From: Gavia stellata | Taxonomy: Eukaryota > Chordata > Aves > Gaviiformes > Gaviidae | DNA: 64,000 nt | NCBI RefSeq assembly: GCF_030936135.1 | Contig: NC_082613.1 | Coordinates: 2,976,001 to 3,040,000 of the forward strand | Direction: 5' to 3' | In this document: positions 1-13,300 of the stretch, piece by piece | Position numbering within the stretch: position 1 is the first letter of the stretch | Layout: each line of letters begins with the position of its first letter | Position numbers and translations under genes: made by a program | Notes under the pieces: generated by a model | What the model was told of the DNA's origin: nothing | What the model saw: the letters and a program-made list of their open reading frames with translations, nothing else | The model's database searches: none

Positions 1-1735
1 TCAGTGTCCTTAATGTTCACTGTTAATTAATTGTTTCTCACTTGTCTGTGAAATTATCTGAAACAAAATGTCCGTTGTGCCCCTTACTTTGCTGGTACTC
101 CTGCATTTTGTAGCTCCATTAGAGTTAGCAGCTCGCATCTTTCTAATCTGCCTTGGTTTGTTACTTTGTGGTTAATGGCTTTAAGTACAAACGGACGTGG
201 GCTGGTGAAACATTCACATTTCAGCTTTCAGTTTTGGCTTTAAAAAGAAGGGCAACTTGCCCTGGTTAAATGTTAAAGGATAACAAATAGAGAAATTCCA
301 AGCTTCTGGAGTGCCAAGTACTTCTCTGCACGTTTTCCGTAAAACTTTTCACTGTCTTGATCCTGCATTTCCTATTAGCTGGGATGATCTGTGTGACCCA
401 GTGAACTGCCGGGAGGGGGGAAGACTCAGACTCCTTTCTTGCCATGTCACAAAAGAGGCAGACAGAGAAGCTCCTGTTTCCTGAGTTGGATGGACTCCCT
501 GGCATGTGTGCTGGCTGTTAATATTTGGTTAGTTTTCCTTCAGGGAAAATGATCTGCATTAAACTGTCTGAGAGTTGCTTTGACGCATATGTATGAGAAA
601 GGCAAACCTACGTATCCAGAAGAATAGAGCCCGTTGTCTTTTATAAAGGGCCATTAGCTGCAGCCGGATTGATGCTGCTGAGCCGGTGCTGTTCCTGAGT
701 TTGGTGAAACAATTGGCAGACTTTGAAGTCAGAACATCCCAGACTTTTGAAGTGCAGAAGCATGTCGCTGTTAGCACCCTTCCTAAAGGCCTGAGCTGGC
801 ATGAGCCCCTGTGCCCCAGGCTAGAGGTTCAGCCAACAAATGGTCCCGAGTTTGTTTGGAATAGACTTTTGGTTTTTGGCAGCTTATTAACTTAGGCACG
901 TGGCCCTGAGCTAAGTGATCACACTGATATGTAGGAGTCTCTGTCTCTGGGAGTGTTTTCTCCTTTGCTTCTTCCCAAAGGCACGTGACAATATTCTCTG
1001 TGCAGCTGCAAAACACCACCAAGACCCAGATGGGGAGACAGAGGAGGGAACTATGAGATAAAATAGGATTTAGGTAAATATTTTCTCTCTCCTTCTCCCT
1101 GAGATTTAAGTTGCGGTCGATTTTTGAATCCTAAACCCTAGAAATCAGGCTAAAATACTGGCATGCAAGAAAGCCCTCTGGGCTGAGCTATGCAGAGTGA
1201 AATAAATTTCTACTTGTCCTGTAGTAATGGTAGATTATGGAAGCCCCAGACCTGTAACTCCTGCCAGCTCTGAAATGCTCATATAGTTTTGTCATGTAGT
1301 GGGAGAAATAGAGCTTTTCCTCGCTGCTTTGCTGAGGTAAGGCAGAAAGCAAGCCTTTTCACTTTCTCAGAGAAAACAGTCAGCCAGTTTTCTCCCTCTT
1401 TAGTCTCTGAGGGTCAAACTCTTTGATCCCTGCCAGTGTCTTTTTCAGTTCTCTTTATCTCATTTTAAGGCAGATTTTATTACAGGCTGCTGTCCTTCCC
1501 AGAGCGCCTGGCAGGTACTGTGCTGCAGACAGGCAGGGAGAGCAGATCAATAGTACAAAAAACATGACTAGGAACTTGAAGGCTCAGGGGATGCAGCAAG
1601 GGACATGACCTAGTTCCCTCCTTGTCTGCCACACATTTGAGACTGGAATAGTCAGTTCCCTGTTAAGAAAAGCAAGGGACAGGCAAAATTGTGCTTTCTG
1701 TAATTTTTTGCTTTGCCTAATGGTTTTTAGAAGTT

Positions 1736-1760
1736 GGGGGGGGGGGGGTGGTGGTGGTGG
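1736..1760 (+). repeat. G13 run followed by (TGG)4 simple repeat
   Basis: Thirteen consecutive G are followed by four TGG units. The closely spaced G-runs could form a G-quadruplex on the + strand. Homopolymers like this are also prone to sequencing error. Confidence 0.9.
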
Positions 1761-4700
1761 TTTCTGGGTTTTTTGTTTGGTTTCTTTATTCCAGATATGG
1801 TAGTGTGAAATCTATGTTCTTTAACTATGCGGTACCCAGCTGTGGATATTTCAGTTGTTTTCTGGAAATACCAATTTCTTGAGACTGAGGAACTGTACTG
1901 CACCATATTGTGTACTTGGGGTAAGGCTTGCTGAATTCAATCTTGCATGCCAAAGGAGAGGGAAAGCAAAGCTGAACCCATCTGGTGAGCACAGTGTTGG
2001 CTGTCATCTTGACTCCTGCTGACTATATTATCCTGCTCCTGGGCATACATTTGAAGATACATAAGGTCTCAGTCTGCTTTTGCTCAGAGCTTGTCTGTAC
2101 TCCTTGAAGGCAAAAGCAACTCCTTTAATCTGGAATGCGATCAAACTTGGGCATATCAGTCACCATGCATGATACAAGTAGCTGTAGGGCCCAGTATGAA
2201 AATCTTTCTCAATGCTTTAGCACAGAAAATGCTGGAGGAAAAAGCTTACTGTAATAACATCTTAAAGTCCGTACTGTTATAGAAATGTCACTGTAAAACT
2301 AATCCTACCAAACCAATTAGGAAATGCAACAGCAACTAGTTTGTCAAGAAAAGAAATCTGCTTTGTTTTTTTCTTAGCAAGGATTCATCTTGCATCTCCC
2401 CAGCTTGCCAGCCAGCAGGGAGAGGCATGATTTCTAGTTGTGAAATACCTGGCATAGCTCTGGGCTGTCCATATGGTAGTTCTGGGAGTGGGGAGCATTA
2501 GGCTTTTCCTGAGGCTCCATTGAATGGGATGGAAATAGGAAATGTCTTCCCAACCAAGAGAACTCATTGCCTGCCTGTCTGCTGCTTTCACTCAGACTGA
2601 CAGGTTGGAAGGTTCCCAGGAAGGCGGCAATGCAAGCCTTCACAGCAGATGTTATGTGAGAAGCAACGCGCAGGAGATGCTTTGCTGTTGGCAGAAGCTA
2701 GATTTTCAGTGGTTGTAATTGCATCCAAAGAGTAAAGACGGTCAAGGAATCAAAGGATTTTGATTGCCTCTTTTTGGCTATCTGGTCACAATAGCTCTTT
2801 CATAAGCTGGCTTTTTGCTTTCTTGTAGCAGACATCTCTTCATTTTCCCCTCTCGCACTGACGAGAGCATACACACTTCATTAGCTCTGATTAGAAGTGA
2901 AACCTAGAATACATCTGCCCTGAAGGAGACTCTGCGCATATTCTCTGTGGTGGAAAAACCAATGGCAAGTTTTTCTATTGAGGGAAGAGTTGGAGTCCAG
3001 AATATTCACTAGGACAGAAGTAGACTAAAGCTCAGATTTTACACAAGCAACAGTAACACCTCCTAAAATTTGCCCTCCTGTCCTTCACGTATTTTGCACG
3101 CTTGCAGCTAGCTGGTCCCTTTCTGTAGATTTTGCTGTAATGCAATCTTTTCTGGCTCCAGTACTTTAGTTCAGTGCTGCTGGTTTATGAACACTTTTCA
3201 ACTAGCTATTAAAAAGTTAGCTTCAGATGACTGAGGGGCAGAAAGATGTACAGACGTAGGTTTTCCTCATTCCCTTTGGGCACACTTGTCTCTTCCTGTC
3301 TTTCCTGCTCTGTTCATTTGCCTGCAGAATGCTTGGGACATCCCAGCTCCATCCTCTTTTGTTCGGCAGCATGTGTGTTCCCAGGCTGTCTGACAGGCTG
3401 ACTGAACACACCTGCCTACCACATGTGTTCCTAATAAAAACCTTAATCGGATACTTCTGCAGCCTGGAGGAAGCTGGTACTGAACACGCAGAACAAGTAG
3501 AGAAACAACAGCAGAGGCTAAAGTGCAAGAACATTCTTTAGGGAATTAGAGCAATAGCTTAGTGTCATTTTACATCACTGACATTTTTCCTCCTCTATCA
3601 CCTCCCCTACGTGATTTGCAAATATCTAAGCATTATTGCTATTTCCCTGGGATAGTAGAGCTTAAACCCCTCTTTTGTATTGAAATCAGCAACCAAGATG
3701 GCAGTTTGAGCAAGAGTGAAATTACTTCTAAATTCTTGGCCTCTGTGAAGCTTTCTGTTCTATGTAAATTGCTGCTAAACTTGGTGATGTCTGAGGGCTT
3801 GATACATCTTCATCAAGGATGCAGTTAGAAGGGAACCATTGGTGTCTCTTGGAGTCTGCTCATCCCACTTTCTAGCAGGCTCTTCCGCTGAAAAGGACTG
3901 GACAATAGGAGCGGCATTTCTCCTCTGTAGCTATATTTCATTCATAATTCATGCAGAAGGTGAGACATGGGGAGTCCCAGGAGTTCATTTCATCCCTGAG
4001 GTGATACGTTTAATTATAGTTTAGGTCAGCCCATATAAAAATGCAATTCATGTTTATATTGTATGTTTCTTCCCTACTTGCCACTTTCCTGTTTGGGCCA
4101 GGTCATGAGCAAAACTTCTTTAAATAAAATGTGCCATTAGATAAGCAAATTTTTATTGAGGAAGCTCATGTAACAAAGGAATGGATTATAAAGTCAATGA
4201 AAAGTAATTTTTAAACACCGAGCAGGTAATTTTGAAACAAAGCCAGGAGACAGAAGAAATAAAAAGAAAACCCTCCCCTCCAAGGGAGCTGGAATTGAAG
4301 GTTTAGGGAAGTTCACTTAATTCACTAGTTTTTGGTTGGGTTTTTTTGTTTTTCTGAATGCAAAAGGTCACCTTAGTCATAAAAGGAAAAACACATGGGG
4401 TGAGAGGAAGGATGATTGAGGGTTATGAGGCATTAATTTCTGTGCCAAACAAACTTCCTAAGTCAGTCTTACTGCTTGCTTGGTGCTTCTCTGAACCATG
4501 AACAGTTTTCAGAGGTTTAACAGGTTCCCTGTGAGAGTATAGCTGATAATTGTTCATGCACTCTGCCCATAAACTGGGCAGGTAAGTAACTTTCATTGTT
4601 AATGCCATCAGAAGTTCCCTGACACAGCTATAACATAGGGTTTGTGTGTGTACATGTTACAGAGTATAATCATAGTGAATGGATTCAGGGTTGCCACTTT

Positions 4701-4949
4701 GCACGGCTATTAACTCAAAGTTCCTGCTCTGAGGCATGATGGAAAATCTGAGGAAAGAGAAAACCTTCCTAGAGTTCCCTTGGAATCAGGCCACACATTC
4801 AAGATGCATCTTTCCTGGTTGGATATTTGTGTGTATGTAAATTGCATGATTTGACCTTATATCCTGTAAAAGGCTGGATCTTCAAATTATAAAAGTGCTA
4901 GAGCAAGTATGAAGAATGTGTGTGACCACACTCCAAATTTGATCCTAGG

Positions 4950-5330
4950 GTGAGCGCAAACGCGCTTACGTTGGAGACCAGGGCGTACAGATGGGTGGTT
5001 AGACATCTCATTGAACGCTGGGACGGCTTTAAGCTGAAGCACTCCGTTTTTCCAAGAGCATCTATGTGTTGACGTCATTAGCTACCACAGCCCAGCTGAT
5101 GAGGGCTAATTGCTGATTTCGCAGCCAAGCCTACTCATGACGCAATACAACGCGGAGCAGCCTCGGGGGCGGCGTCAGCACCATGGCCAGTTCCGGGGCC
5201 GGGCCGCAGCCCTCCCGTCCGGCCACCAAACCTGCCCCAAAGCTGCCCCAAACGTCAGGAAAAAAACCTTTCCCCGGGTTTTCTGTTAGCACAGTACAAG
5301 CAATAGAAGAAAAGAAAAATCTCTGATTAT
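4950..5330. promoter_or_regulatory. GC-rich island with CRE-type motifs inside an NKAIN4 intron
   Basis: In an otherwise AT-rich intron this short stretch is rich in CpG. It contains a perfect palindromic CRE, TGACGTCA, at 5070-5077 and a half-matching TGACGCAA at 5138-5145. A well-placed ATG follows at 5183 (preceded by CAGCACC, followed by G). The ATG opens a 47-codon proline- and alanine-rich reading frame ending at 5326 that I do not recognise. This looks like a CREB/ATF-responsive promoter or enhancer, perhaps an alternative NKAIN4 or noncoding RNA start. Function is inferred from motifs only. Confidence 0.4.
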
Positions 5331-7259
5331 TCTCTTCGTGTTTGTTTGGTTTGGTTTGGGGTTTTGTCTGCCTTTACAAAGCAATGGTTCTACTCAGTGG
5401 CAATTTTAAAAGTCAGCAAGTGAAATTAGATTGGCTATTGCATGTGGCCTTGCTGTTACCATTGCACCCAGAAGGATTTTTATTTGTTTTCCTGCATGAA
5501 GTCTGCTGTAGCTCATAGAAACTTAGTGTGAAGCAGCCCTGCATTCAAAAATGCACAGCAGGAGAATGGGTGAGTCCATAGAGCTACCTCTCTTCCACTG
5601 AGGTACTGGGACATGCCCTATGGATAGGGCCCACCCAAGAGGAAAGGAGAGAGCTGGCTTGTCTTTCAGACGGTTATAGAAAATTGTAAAGGAAATACAA
5701 GGTTTAGTGATGCTACAAAAACATTCCATTTCCTTCCAACAAGGTGTGTTTTGTCAGGGAGAGCTGGAGAAACCACGAATGCCGTATAACTCCCCAGTAG
5801 AAATCTCATTATCTTGCCTTTCGTCTTCTGGTGTGATGTATTTTTCTGTCATATTAAAAATGAATGGACTCTACTTTTCAAGCCCTACCATGCATCATTC
5901 TGTCTTCCCTTAGAGTGAGTCACTGTATGTTACATTTTAACTCTTGTTCAAAAGAATTGAGTTCACAGTGGAAAACAATTATGTCTCACAATAACTTTAC
6001 TAATGCAGTTACTGTCAACCAAGATCTCGCTAAGTGGGGTGTTGTGTAAAGATGTAAAATGAAGGATGGAGAGGATATTTGATTAACAGGAAGAAGGCAA
6101 AGCAAATAAAACCCTGCTGGATCTAGAATCCTTAACTCCCGTAGTACCAGAAGTTTTTTTTTCTCTATTCAGGCTGAGTAACAACTTGCTACTGAAATGG
6201 AATGAGGCAGTTCTGATGCTTTAGAGTGTCTACAAACCACCAACTAAGGACAGACCCACCAGGCTACTTTAAATTGCTTTTTTAATGCTCACTCTAGTTT
6301 TCTGCTCTAAAGACTGCTCTGAGCAATGGGTTGACACGGGGGCCACACCATGCCAGGATGGCTGTTATTTGAGAGGCACCCTATTGTTTTACTGCTCCTT
6401 CCCTGCCTCCCTCTGGTTCCCAGGAGGTGGCAATTTACTGTTAACCTAGGCAATTTGTGAATTAAGACCATTGCTTTCATCTTGTCTGTTTCTCACTGTG
6501 CTCTGGCCCATTTACTTTGCAGGCCCAATGCTTGATTAGTCCATGCAGAAGTGTTTATTCTCCAAAGATAGAAAGAACCTTAGAAATTGTAGAGCTAAAG
6601 TACAAGTGGGATTTCTTTCCAATGAATTTTTGATCTCTGAGTTTAAGTTACTAAAGATTTCAGTGTCTCTGAACGTTGCTGCCAGTACATCACCATTTTT
6701 ATGGTTAACTAAGTTTCTATCTCATCTGCATAAAAACTGCTCACATCTTGTTGGTTGCTCCTGCACCAAAGTAATTTGTCTTCCCTTGCATACCCCTTAC
6801 GACAGGAACACAGAGCTGATGAGTTCTTGTCCCTGGACCTCTGTTAATAAAACCTGCCCCTGTGTGTCTGTGCTGTATATAGTCATCTCAAATGTTACAT
6901 AAGGCACTCTCCTGCATCCTCGTTGCTTCTTACAGAGAGTAAACTTAGCACGGTAGTTTCAGTGTCAACAAAGCCAGCCCATGTTCTTGCCAGTCATGCT
7001 AGCAACAGCAGGCTGCTACTCTGAAGGTGAGGATGGGTCTTGCAGGTTTTTAGTTTGGACCTTTGTGTGTGCTCCCAGCAGCATCTTCCCCTAACCCTAC
7101 ACCTGCGCTCCCCACCTTATGGCAAATATGACTTGGCCTCACCGTTACAGTAATGCTGCCAAGTTGACAGTAAATGTTGGCTGTTGAAGTCACGCCAAGC
7201 AGGTTTTGACCAGTCTCACAAGATTGATGCTAAAATGGTTTATTCTCTTTATTTTCCAG

Positions 7260-7320
7260 CTGGTGGGCTTTGTCTACGCCTGTTACGTTGTTAGTGTTTT
7301 TACAGAAGAAGAAGACAGCT
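7260..7320 (+). CDS. NKAIN4: NKAIN4 coding exon (last membrane segment)
   Basis: A 61-nt exon between a pyrimidine-rich acceptor (TTTATTTTCCAG) and a GTAAGT donor. It encodes twenty residues, from L-V-G-F to E-E-E-D-S, plus the first base of a Phe codon. The first half is strongly hydrophobic. Confidence 0.93.
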
Positions 7321-10300
7321 GTAAGTATTTAGCAACAGATCCCTTGACAAAGGTTTTATTAAATTTTATTTCTCTCTCAGATGTTTGTCTATCAGGACTG
7401 AGCTGCCATCAGACTTCTTTCCATCTCTCCATCAATGTGATATGGCACTACCTACTTTTCAAGGATCAGCTATTTTAATGTGAGGTTTTTTCCCCCATGT
7501 CACTGTGCGTTAGATGCTGTCATTCTGCTCTGCTTTCAGCACAAAAAAGCTTGGTTTTGGGCTTCTCACTCCGACTAAGCTTTAGAGAAACTGGGTAGCT
7601 TCTTATGTTATCAAGCTTATATAGCTTAAGAATAATTGCTACTGAAATATTACCGTTGTAATAAAGAGTACCTACAACAAAGAACACAGCCCAGTACTCG
7701 AGTAGGCCACCTGCCCAGTATCATATGCCACAGGCTGAGGATGAAGCAGGACATGAGATGTCTTGCCAAGGACCAACCTGACCACTTAACGTAAAAGCAG
7801 AGGAAGTACTGTATCTGAATTACAAGGAGGAGGAAGGAGCTGACTGCCTCGTGTTTGGTATACAAATCCCTCAAGTGTCATGCATTCACTATGACGTGTC
7901 AGAGAAGAGCAAAGACTCAGAGGAATCACTTGGGTCTGTGGGATCTATGCAGATATTCGTAACCTGGTCCTGGATTGCTTTGCCCTTCTAAAACTCCCTT
8001 TGAGACCAATAATTTCACAAACAAAAGAAGGATGCATAGGGTTCAAATCAATGTGAAGTCTTTTCTTTGGCAGTGTTTTGGGTGTAGGCCAGTTTACTCC
8101 AGGTAAGGATCTGATCCAAAGGCTTTATATCCAAATATCACTTCTTTAAGACATTCATTAGGTTTGTGCAAGTAGCTTTGTTGTTTTAAAGAGCAGCTGG
8201 CATGGATGTTAGGTGAAAAACAACAGCTTTGAACTGAATATTTGAAAGTATGTGAAGAATGTTGATTTCATAGGAGTGAGATGAGATGCATTTGCTTATC
8301 ATCTGACTTGTCCACATGTTCTTCTGTTCCTTCCCGTGTGGCTGAACTCATTCTACTGGCTTTATTTATCATTAGTTTAGAGCTTGGCAGTGCACTTAGC
8401 GAAGGTGCTACATCATAAGTAATATTTTTAAAATTAACCCTATAGCTCTTCTGCTAGCTAAATAGCTTGAGTTCTGAGCTCCTTTTGAATATTGTAAAGT
8501 AATAACTTGACAGAGCTCATTTTTATAGTAGGGATCTGTTAGGAGAGGCAACCACATGGAAGGGAGGATTATCTAGAAACGCAGAGCTGTTAATTTAAGG
8601 ATACTTTTTTTTTCTTCCGCTAACAAATTCCTTTTCCCTCCCAGTTTCCCAGCTTGGAGTTAAAATGCCAGCTTGAATAATTAACAATGACAAACCATCA
8701 ATATTTCACACTCACAGTGGTAGATCCTTCCAGTGACCCGAACAAATTTGAGCTGCGTTTTAATTTTCTCTTCCATTTGTGGTTTCCTTTAAATGTTGCT
8801 TTGATATGCAGCATGAAGTAATTATAAGTGCTGAGGCACATTAATCAGGAAGCTCATGCTAACGTGATTTTCATGAGAAAACACAGCAGTAGGGATCTAC
8901 TAATGCTGAATTGTGGGCAAGAATATTTTAGATGTGCTAATGCACTGTAATATATTGCAACAATGAACCACAGTTAAGATTTTTTTTTAAGTAAGTAAGT
9001 GACTTGGATTTTGAGTGCTTCCATGCTTGGGTGCTCGGATGATAGGACTTTGTTCAAGGTACTAGACAGTTACTGAAAATTGCAGTTCTTTAAAGTTTCC
9101 TAATTTAGATATTTCACAACTGAGGTAATATAGTTAGTATCCGTTTTTTAAAACTGCAGGCTGTCTTGATTTTAAAATACGCAAACATTTTCAAAAGTGG
9201 CTGAGAAAAGGTTGTCTCACTGGAACTACTGGAACTACCCCCAATTAACTTAGAACCTCTACAGATTTCGCCCATTAACTGAGTTGTTCCAAAATCACAG
9301 TATCAGCATGAAGCTATCCATCAAGATGGAATTTGTGAGAATACGTTGTCCTTGGGTTTCTAAATATATTTTGAGAGGGGGTTTTTTTTTCACTACCAAT
9401 ATATTTAGTAAATATTTTTTCTATTGTTTGTTCACTAAAAAATACCAAAACTTTTTAGCTAAAATTTAAAATAATAGTGCCACCTTCAGGAAAGAAAAAT
9501 AAACAGGCATTTATATAGTTAATAAGACTCTCCAGTTATTTTTAAATGGCATTTGGACCAGATAGTGCATTTTGTTTGGAAGTGTGAAAGCTAACTTGGC
9601 AGCAAAAAGTGCTCTAAGCTGGATCTATTGTAAAGGTTTTTGCAAGGCCTACTAGGTCAGCCACAAATCACACCACATCGTACCCCCACTGCCCTGGCTA
9701 TGTTGGCCAGCTCAGTAATATAGACTTGGCCTAATTTCAGGGGAACTAGGAGAGACTTGGAAAATTCTTCTATGGTTACTATGGGAATTGTCATTTAAAA
9801 CTTCCCTTGTTTAGTTACATTGCCCTTATGTGAATACTGGAGAAGGGAAGTATTGTTCCTTTTTGTATACAATTAAAAGAAACTGAGTTGGCAGAGGGGA
9901 CGTGAAAAATATCGGAGCTGACGATAATGAGGTATTTGCAGTTTTCCAAAGCTGCTGTTGTCTGGCTTGCAGGAAAGACAAGTGGGGCGCAAGAAAACTC
10001 CCACTTCACTTTATAACCTTCATGGGGATTGCTGTGCTGCCAACTTGTCCACTGGCATTCACTCACGAGCCGTTCCCCAGCTTCCTTCTTTCAGCGCATC
10101 GCTGAATGGCTGAGGCTTTGTCAGCTCAGTTCTCATGTGAAGTTGCAGCATGGTGGCAATATCCAAGGAGGCTGAGGGAGGCCCTCTTGTTTTTCTGGAG
10201 TCTTTTGTTAGCTCTCTGCTTTAAGTCTTGTGCTAGCTGAATCCCCTCCTTGGCACACTTGCCTCCCGCAGGAGACCCTGGAAAAGAGGTCTGTACAGGC

Positions 10301-13300
10301 AGAGATTTCCACCAGGCAATCCATACCTGAAAAATCATTTTTCTGTTCTCTTACTAATTTTTGTGTTATGCCATGACATGCACCAACTTTCTCTTTCATT
10401 TCCTTTCAACTTTCTGGCCATGTTTGTTAATTTATTTGAGTTTTGATTTTTTTTCAGTTGATTTCATTGGTGGATTTGATCCATTTCCTCTCTACCATGT
10501 CAATGAAAAACCCACCAACCTTTTGTTCAAGCAGACATACCTGTAAGTATCATTGCCTGTGCTAAGAGGCTATGCATGCCTCTTAGTTTGATGGCTCAAG
10601 GGTGCCACAGGTTTGGGTTTTTTCCTCCTTGCAGGTTGATTTCTCCAGCAGGCTTTTCAGGCATGGAATGAATGAACGAGTGGACACCAGAAGGGCTGAA
10701 ACTGCCTCCACTTAGCCCCAGGCTGCCAGGGGGAAACCGGTCTTGCCATACTTGGCTTATGGCAGTGCTGTTTGATAGCAAGCAGTGGGGCCAGCTGTAG
10801 GATGTTATTGTAAACAAACTACTAGATATCTTTTCCTTGAAGAAAGCAAAGAGAGGCTTTTCAGCAGTGAATGGTGACCAAGCAGGTAAAGGTAGGAGCT
10901 GTGAGGAAAGAAGAGTCAGCCTCAGTGGATGCTGAGAGTAAGCCATTAGCAATAGCAAAATATTATTCTTGCTCTCAGGGTTAAATCATGGTTTGTCTGG
11001 CAGAGTCTCAATGAAAGATCTTTACTGGGGTAAAATTTATGCAACATCTAGTTATTTAAGCTGTATTGTAACTCTGTGGACAGGCAGTCATAACTGAACT
11101 CTGACCTATACATCCATGCAATTTTGACCACTGGCCACATCTTTGTCATCCTCCAATAATCTTCCCATGGTAACACCACAAAATTTGACTGTCTTGGGTA
11201 CAGGGTCTCGCTGTATCTGCTTGTACTTCTAGGGAACCTGTAGGGTACAAAGCTAACACACCAGTGAATTCAATTAAACCAAGCATTAGATGGTTCGCAT
11301 GCAGGATGGCACAGGTTTGCTCTTAAGGTTTCATTTCTTTTTTAAATTTGTTGCCTACAGGAACAGAGGCTTCTATGCATGGGGCATTCTAAGACTTCAG
11401 CTGAGAGCAGGGAAGAGAAAGGGGAGTTGTCCACAGCAGCCCCTCTCATACCACTAATAGAGATCCATTGTTGAATTCCAGCTTCTGCCCTCTGATAATC
11501 CCTTCCCACTGCTGAAGGCACAAGATCACCCTTTCACACAGTCCACTTAAAAGCTGGTTCTTAATGAAAGTCTCAAACATAAAGGCCAGTGTTATCTGTT
11601 CAAAGCAGCAATAAGACCTGAATTTTTGATACTGCTTAAATCAAGCTGCAAGAAGGCAGTTCAACATCCAGAAATTTTTTTAAGCAGCTGCTAAAGGAGG
11701 TTGTTTTTTGGGAATAATGTTACCAGAGAGTCCTGCCAAGAAGGAGGACATGTGAATGGGGGAGAAAAGTGCAGCTGAAGAAAGAAAAACTGCCCTCAAA
11801 TAGATTTGTAGATGTGCCCCTTTAACATAGCATGGACTTACTACCCACTCTGTCACTGCAGCACAAGACTAGAACAAGTCATTTCTACAAAGCAGTTTAA
11901 TTCCCTGTAACTTTGGGGGTGCAACAGCATTATTAGAAGGGATGCTACAGGAGATTAAATATTGATTTCCCTCTCATTTTGTCACAGCAGGATGGAACTT
12001 TCCATAGTCTGCAGAAGCTGTGGAGCTTTAAGCAGCTCTCTGATTTACTAGCTTGATATAGCAGTGTGCTATAGAAACATCATACTTTACAGTACAGTGC
12101 TTGGGCTGTTTTTTTCTTAAAATGAAAAATTCTGCTTGTGAAAGAAGCTAGTACTTAGAAATGAAGTTTTCTATATGGAGAGACTGTAATATGAACAGAA
12201 GCTAGCAACGCAAAACTTCCTTACCAGGGTCTCAGTAAGATGGTAAGCTACTAATGAAGTACACAGATACTTTTGTTGTTCTTCAGTCCCATTCTTCAGA
12301 CCATCACTTACTTATTGATAGCTTCTGCTAGCACAATATAATATTTATTTTTGGCTAACTGGAGATGAAAACAGCTGGTGAGATAAGGTGACCCTATATA
12401 AATTCCACAGCAGCCACCAAATAGCATTTTTTGTTTATTTCAGCTTAGCTATTGCCTTTCTTCCACACCTAGGAAGAAGAGTGAGAGGAGGAATGGACTC
12501 TTGTTTCTCAACTAATGACGACACAGAGTTTTGCAGTCTGGGGCACTAAGTACCAGACACCCTTGTCCTGCTGTGAAAATCATTTCATGATGACTGAAGG
12601 CATTTTCTTTTTTTATATCCCATTCAAGAAGATGGAAAAACAACAACTAGATCCAACTTCTTTCAAGTTTAAATTTATAGAACAGCTAGGGGTCAGGAAC
12701 AAGGAAATGCTGAATGAAACCAAATCTATTTTACAACTACTGACTTGGAGCTAACTGCCACCATGAACTTTCATTTTAGGATGGCATCACCCCATTGTTA
12801 AGAGTCAGCTGCTCTCCTGATAATGCACTTTTGCCCTGTTGCCACAACTCTCTAACAGGATCACTTTCCTTCATTCCCTAATGGAATTATCCTCTTCACT
12901 CCAGTTTTATCTATCCTTTTCTGATGAGACCACACTCTTTCCTTTCCTCCCACTATGGCCTTCCCCTTGTCCTGGCTTGCATTTTTCCCTCATCTCTCTT
13001 CTTCATCTCTGCAAATTTATGAGTTTTCATAGATCTGAAGGCCCCACAGAACAATGACATTGACCTAGACTGATGCATAGCTTAAGTCCAAGACCAACCC
13101 CCCTGACCTCTGTATCAAGCAGGCAGCCTATGAGTTAGATAACTCAAATATGTTGTCCAGTTCAAAGATATTAAAGGGAGACTACCATGTTCCTTAGCAG
13201 CCTACTTCAGTGGTTATCAGCTGACAAATTCAGTATTCAAAATGTACACCCCATTTCTGGCCTTCAGCTTCCATCCACTGCACTGAAAAAAAGTTCTTAA

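Larger units (their letters stand above)
1..7259 (+). other. NKAIN4: NKAIN4 intron (left part, runs off window)
   Basis: This is noncoding DNA upstream of the first recognisable NKAIN4 exon. I looked for the preceding family exon (the stretch ending in a membrane segment before the L-V-G-F exon) and did not find it, so the earlier coding exons probably lie left of the window. Apart from a G-run at 1736-1760 and a GC-rich CRE-bearing island at about 4950-5330, I see nothing specific. A strong-looking donor at 4582 (CAG then GTAAGT) follows sequence with stops and is not assigned. Confidence 0.7.

Noticed and set aside
4500-4585. Exon-like segment ending at a strong donor in the NKAIN4 intron
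   Set aside because: Stops in the reading frames and no similarity to the missing NKAIN4 exon; kept only as a note.
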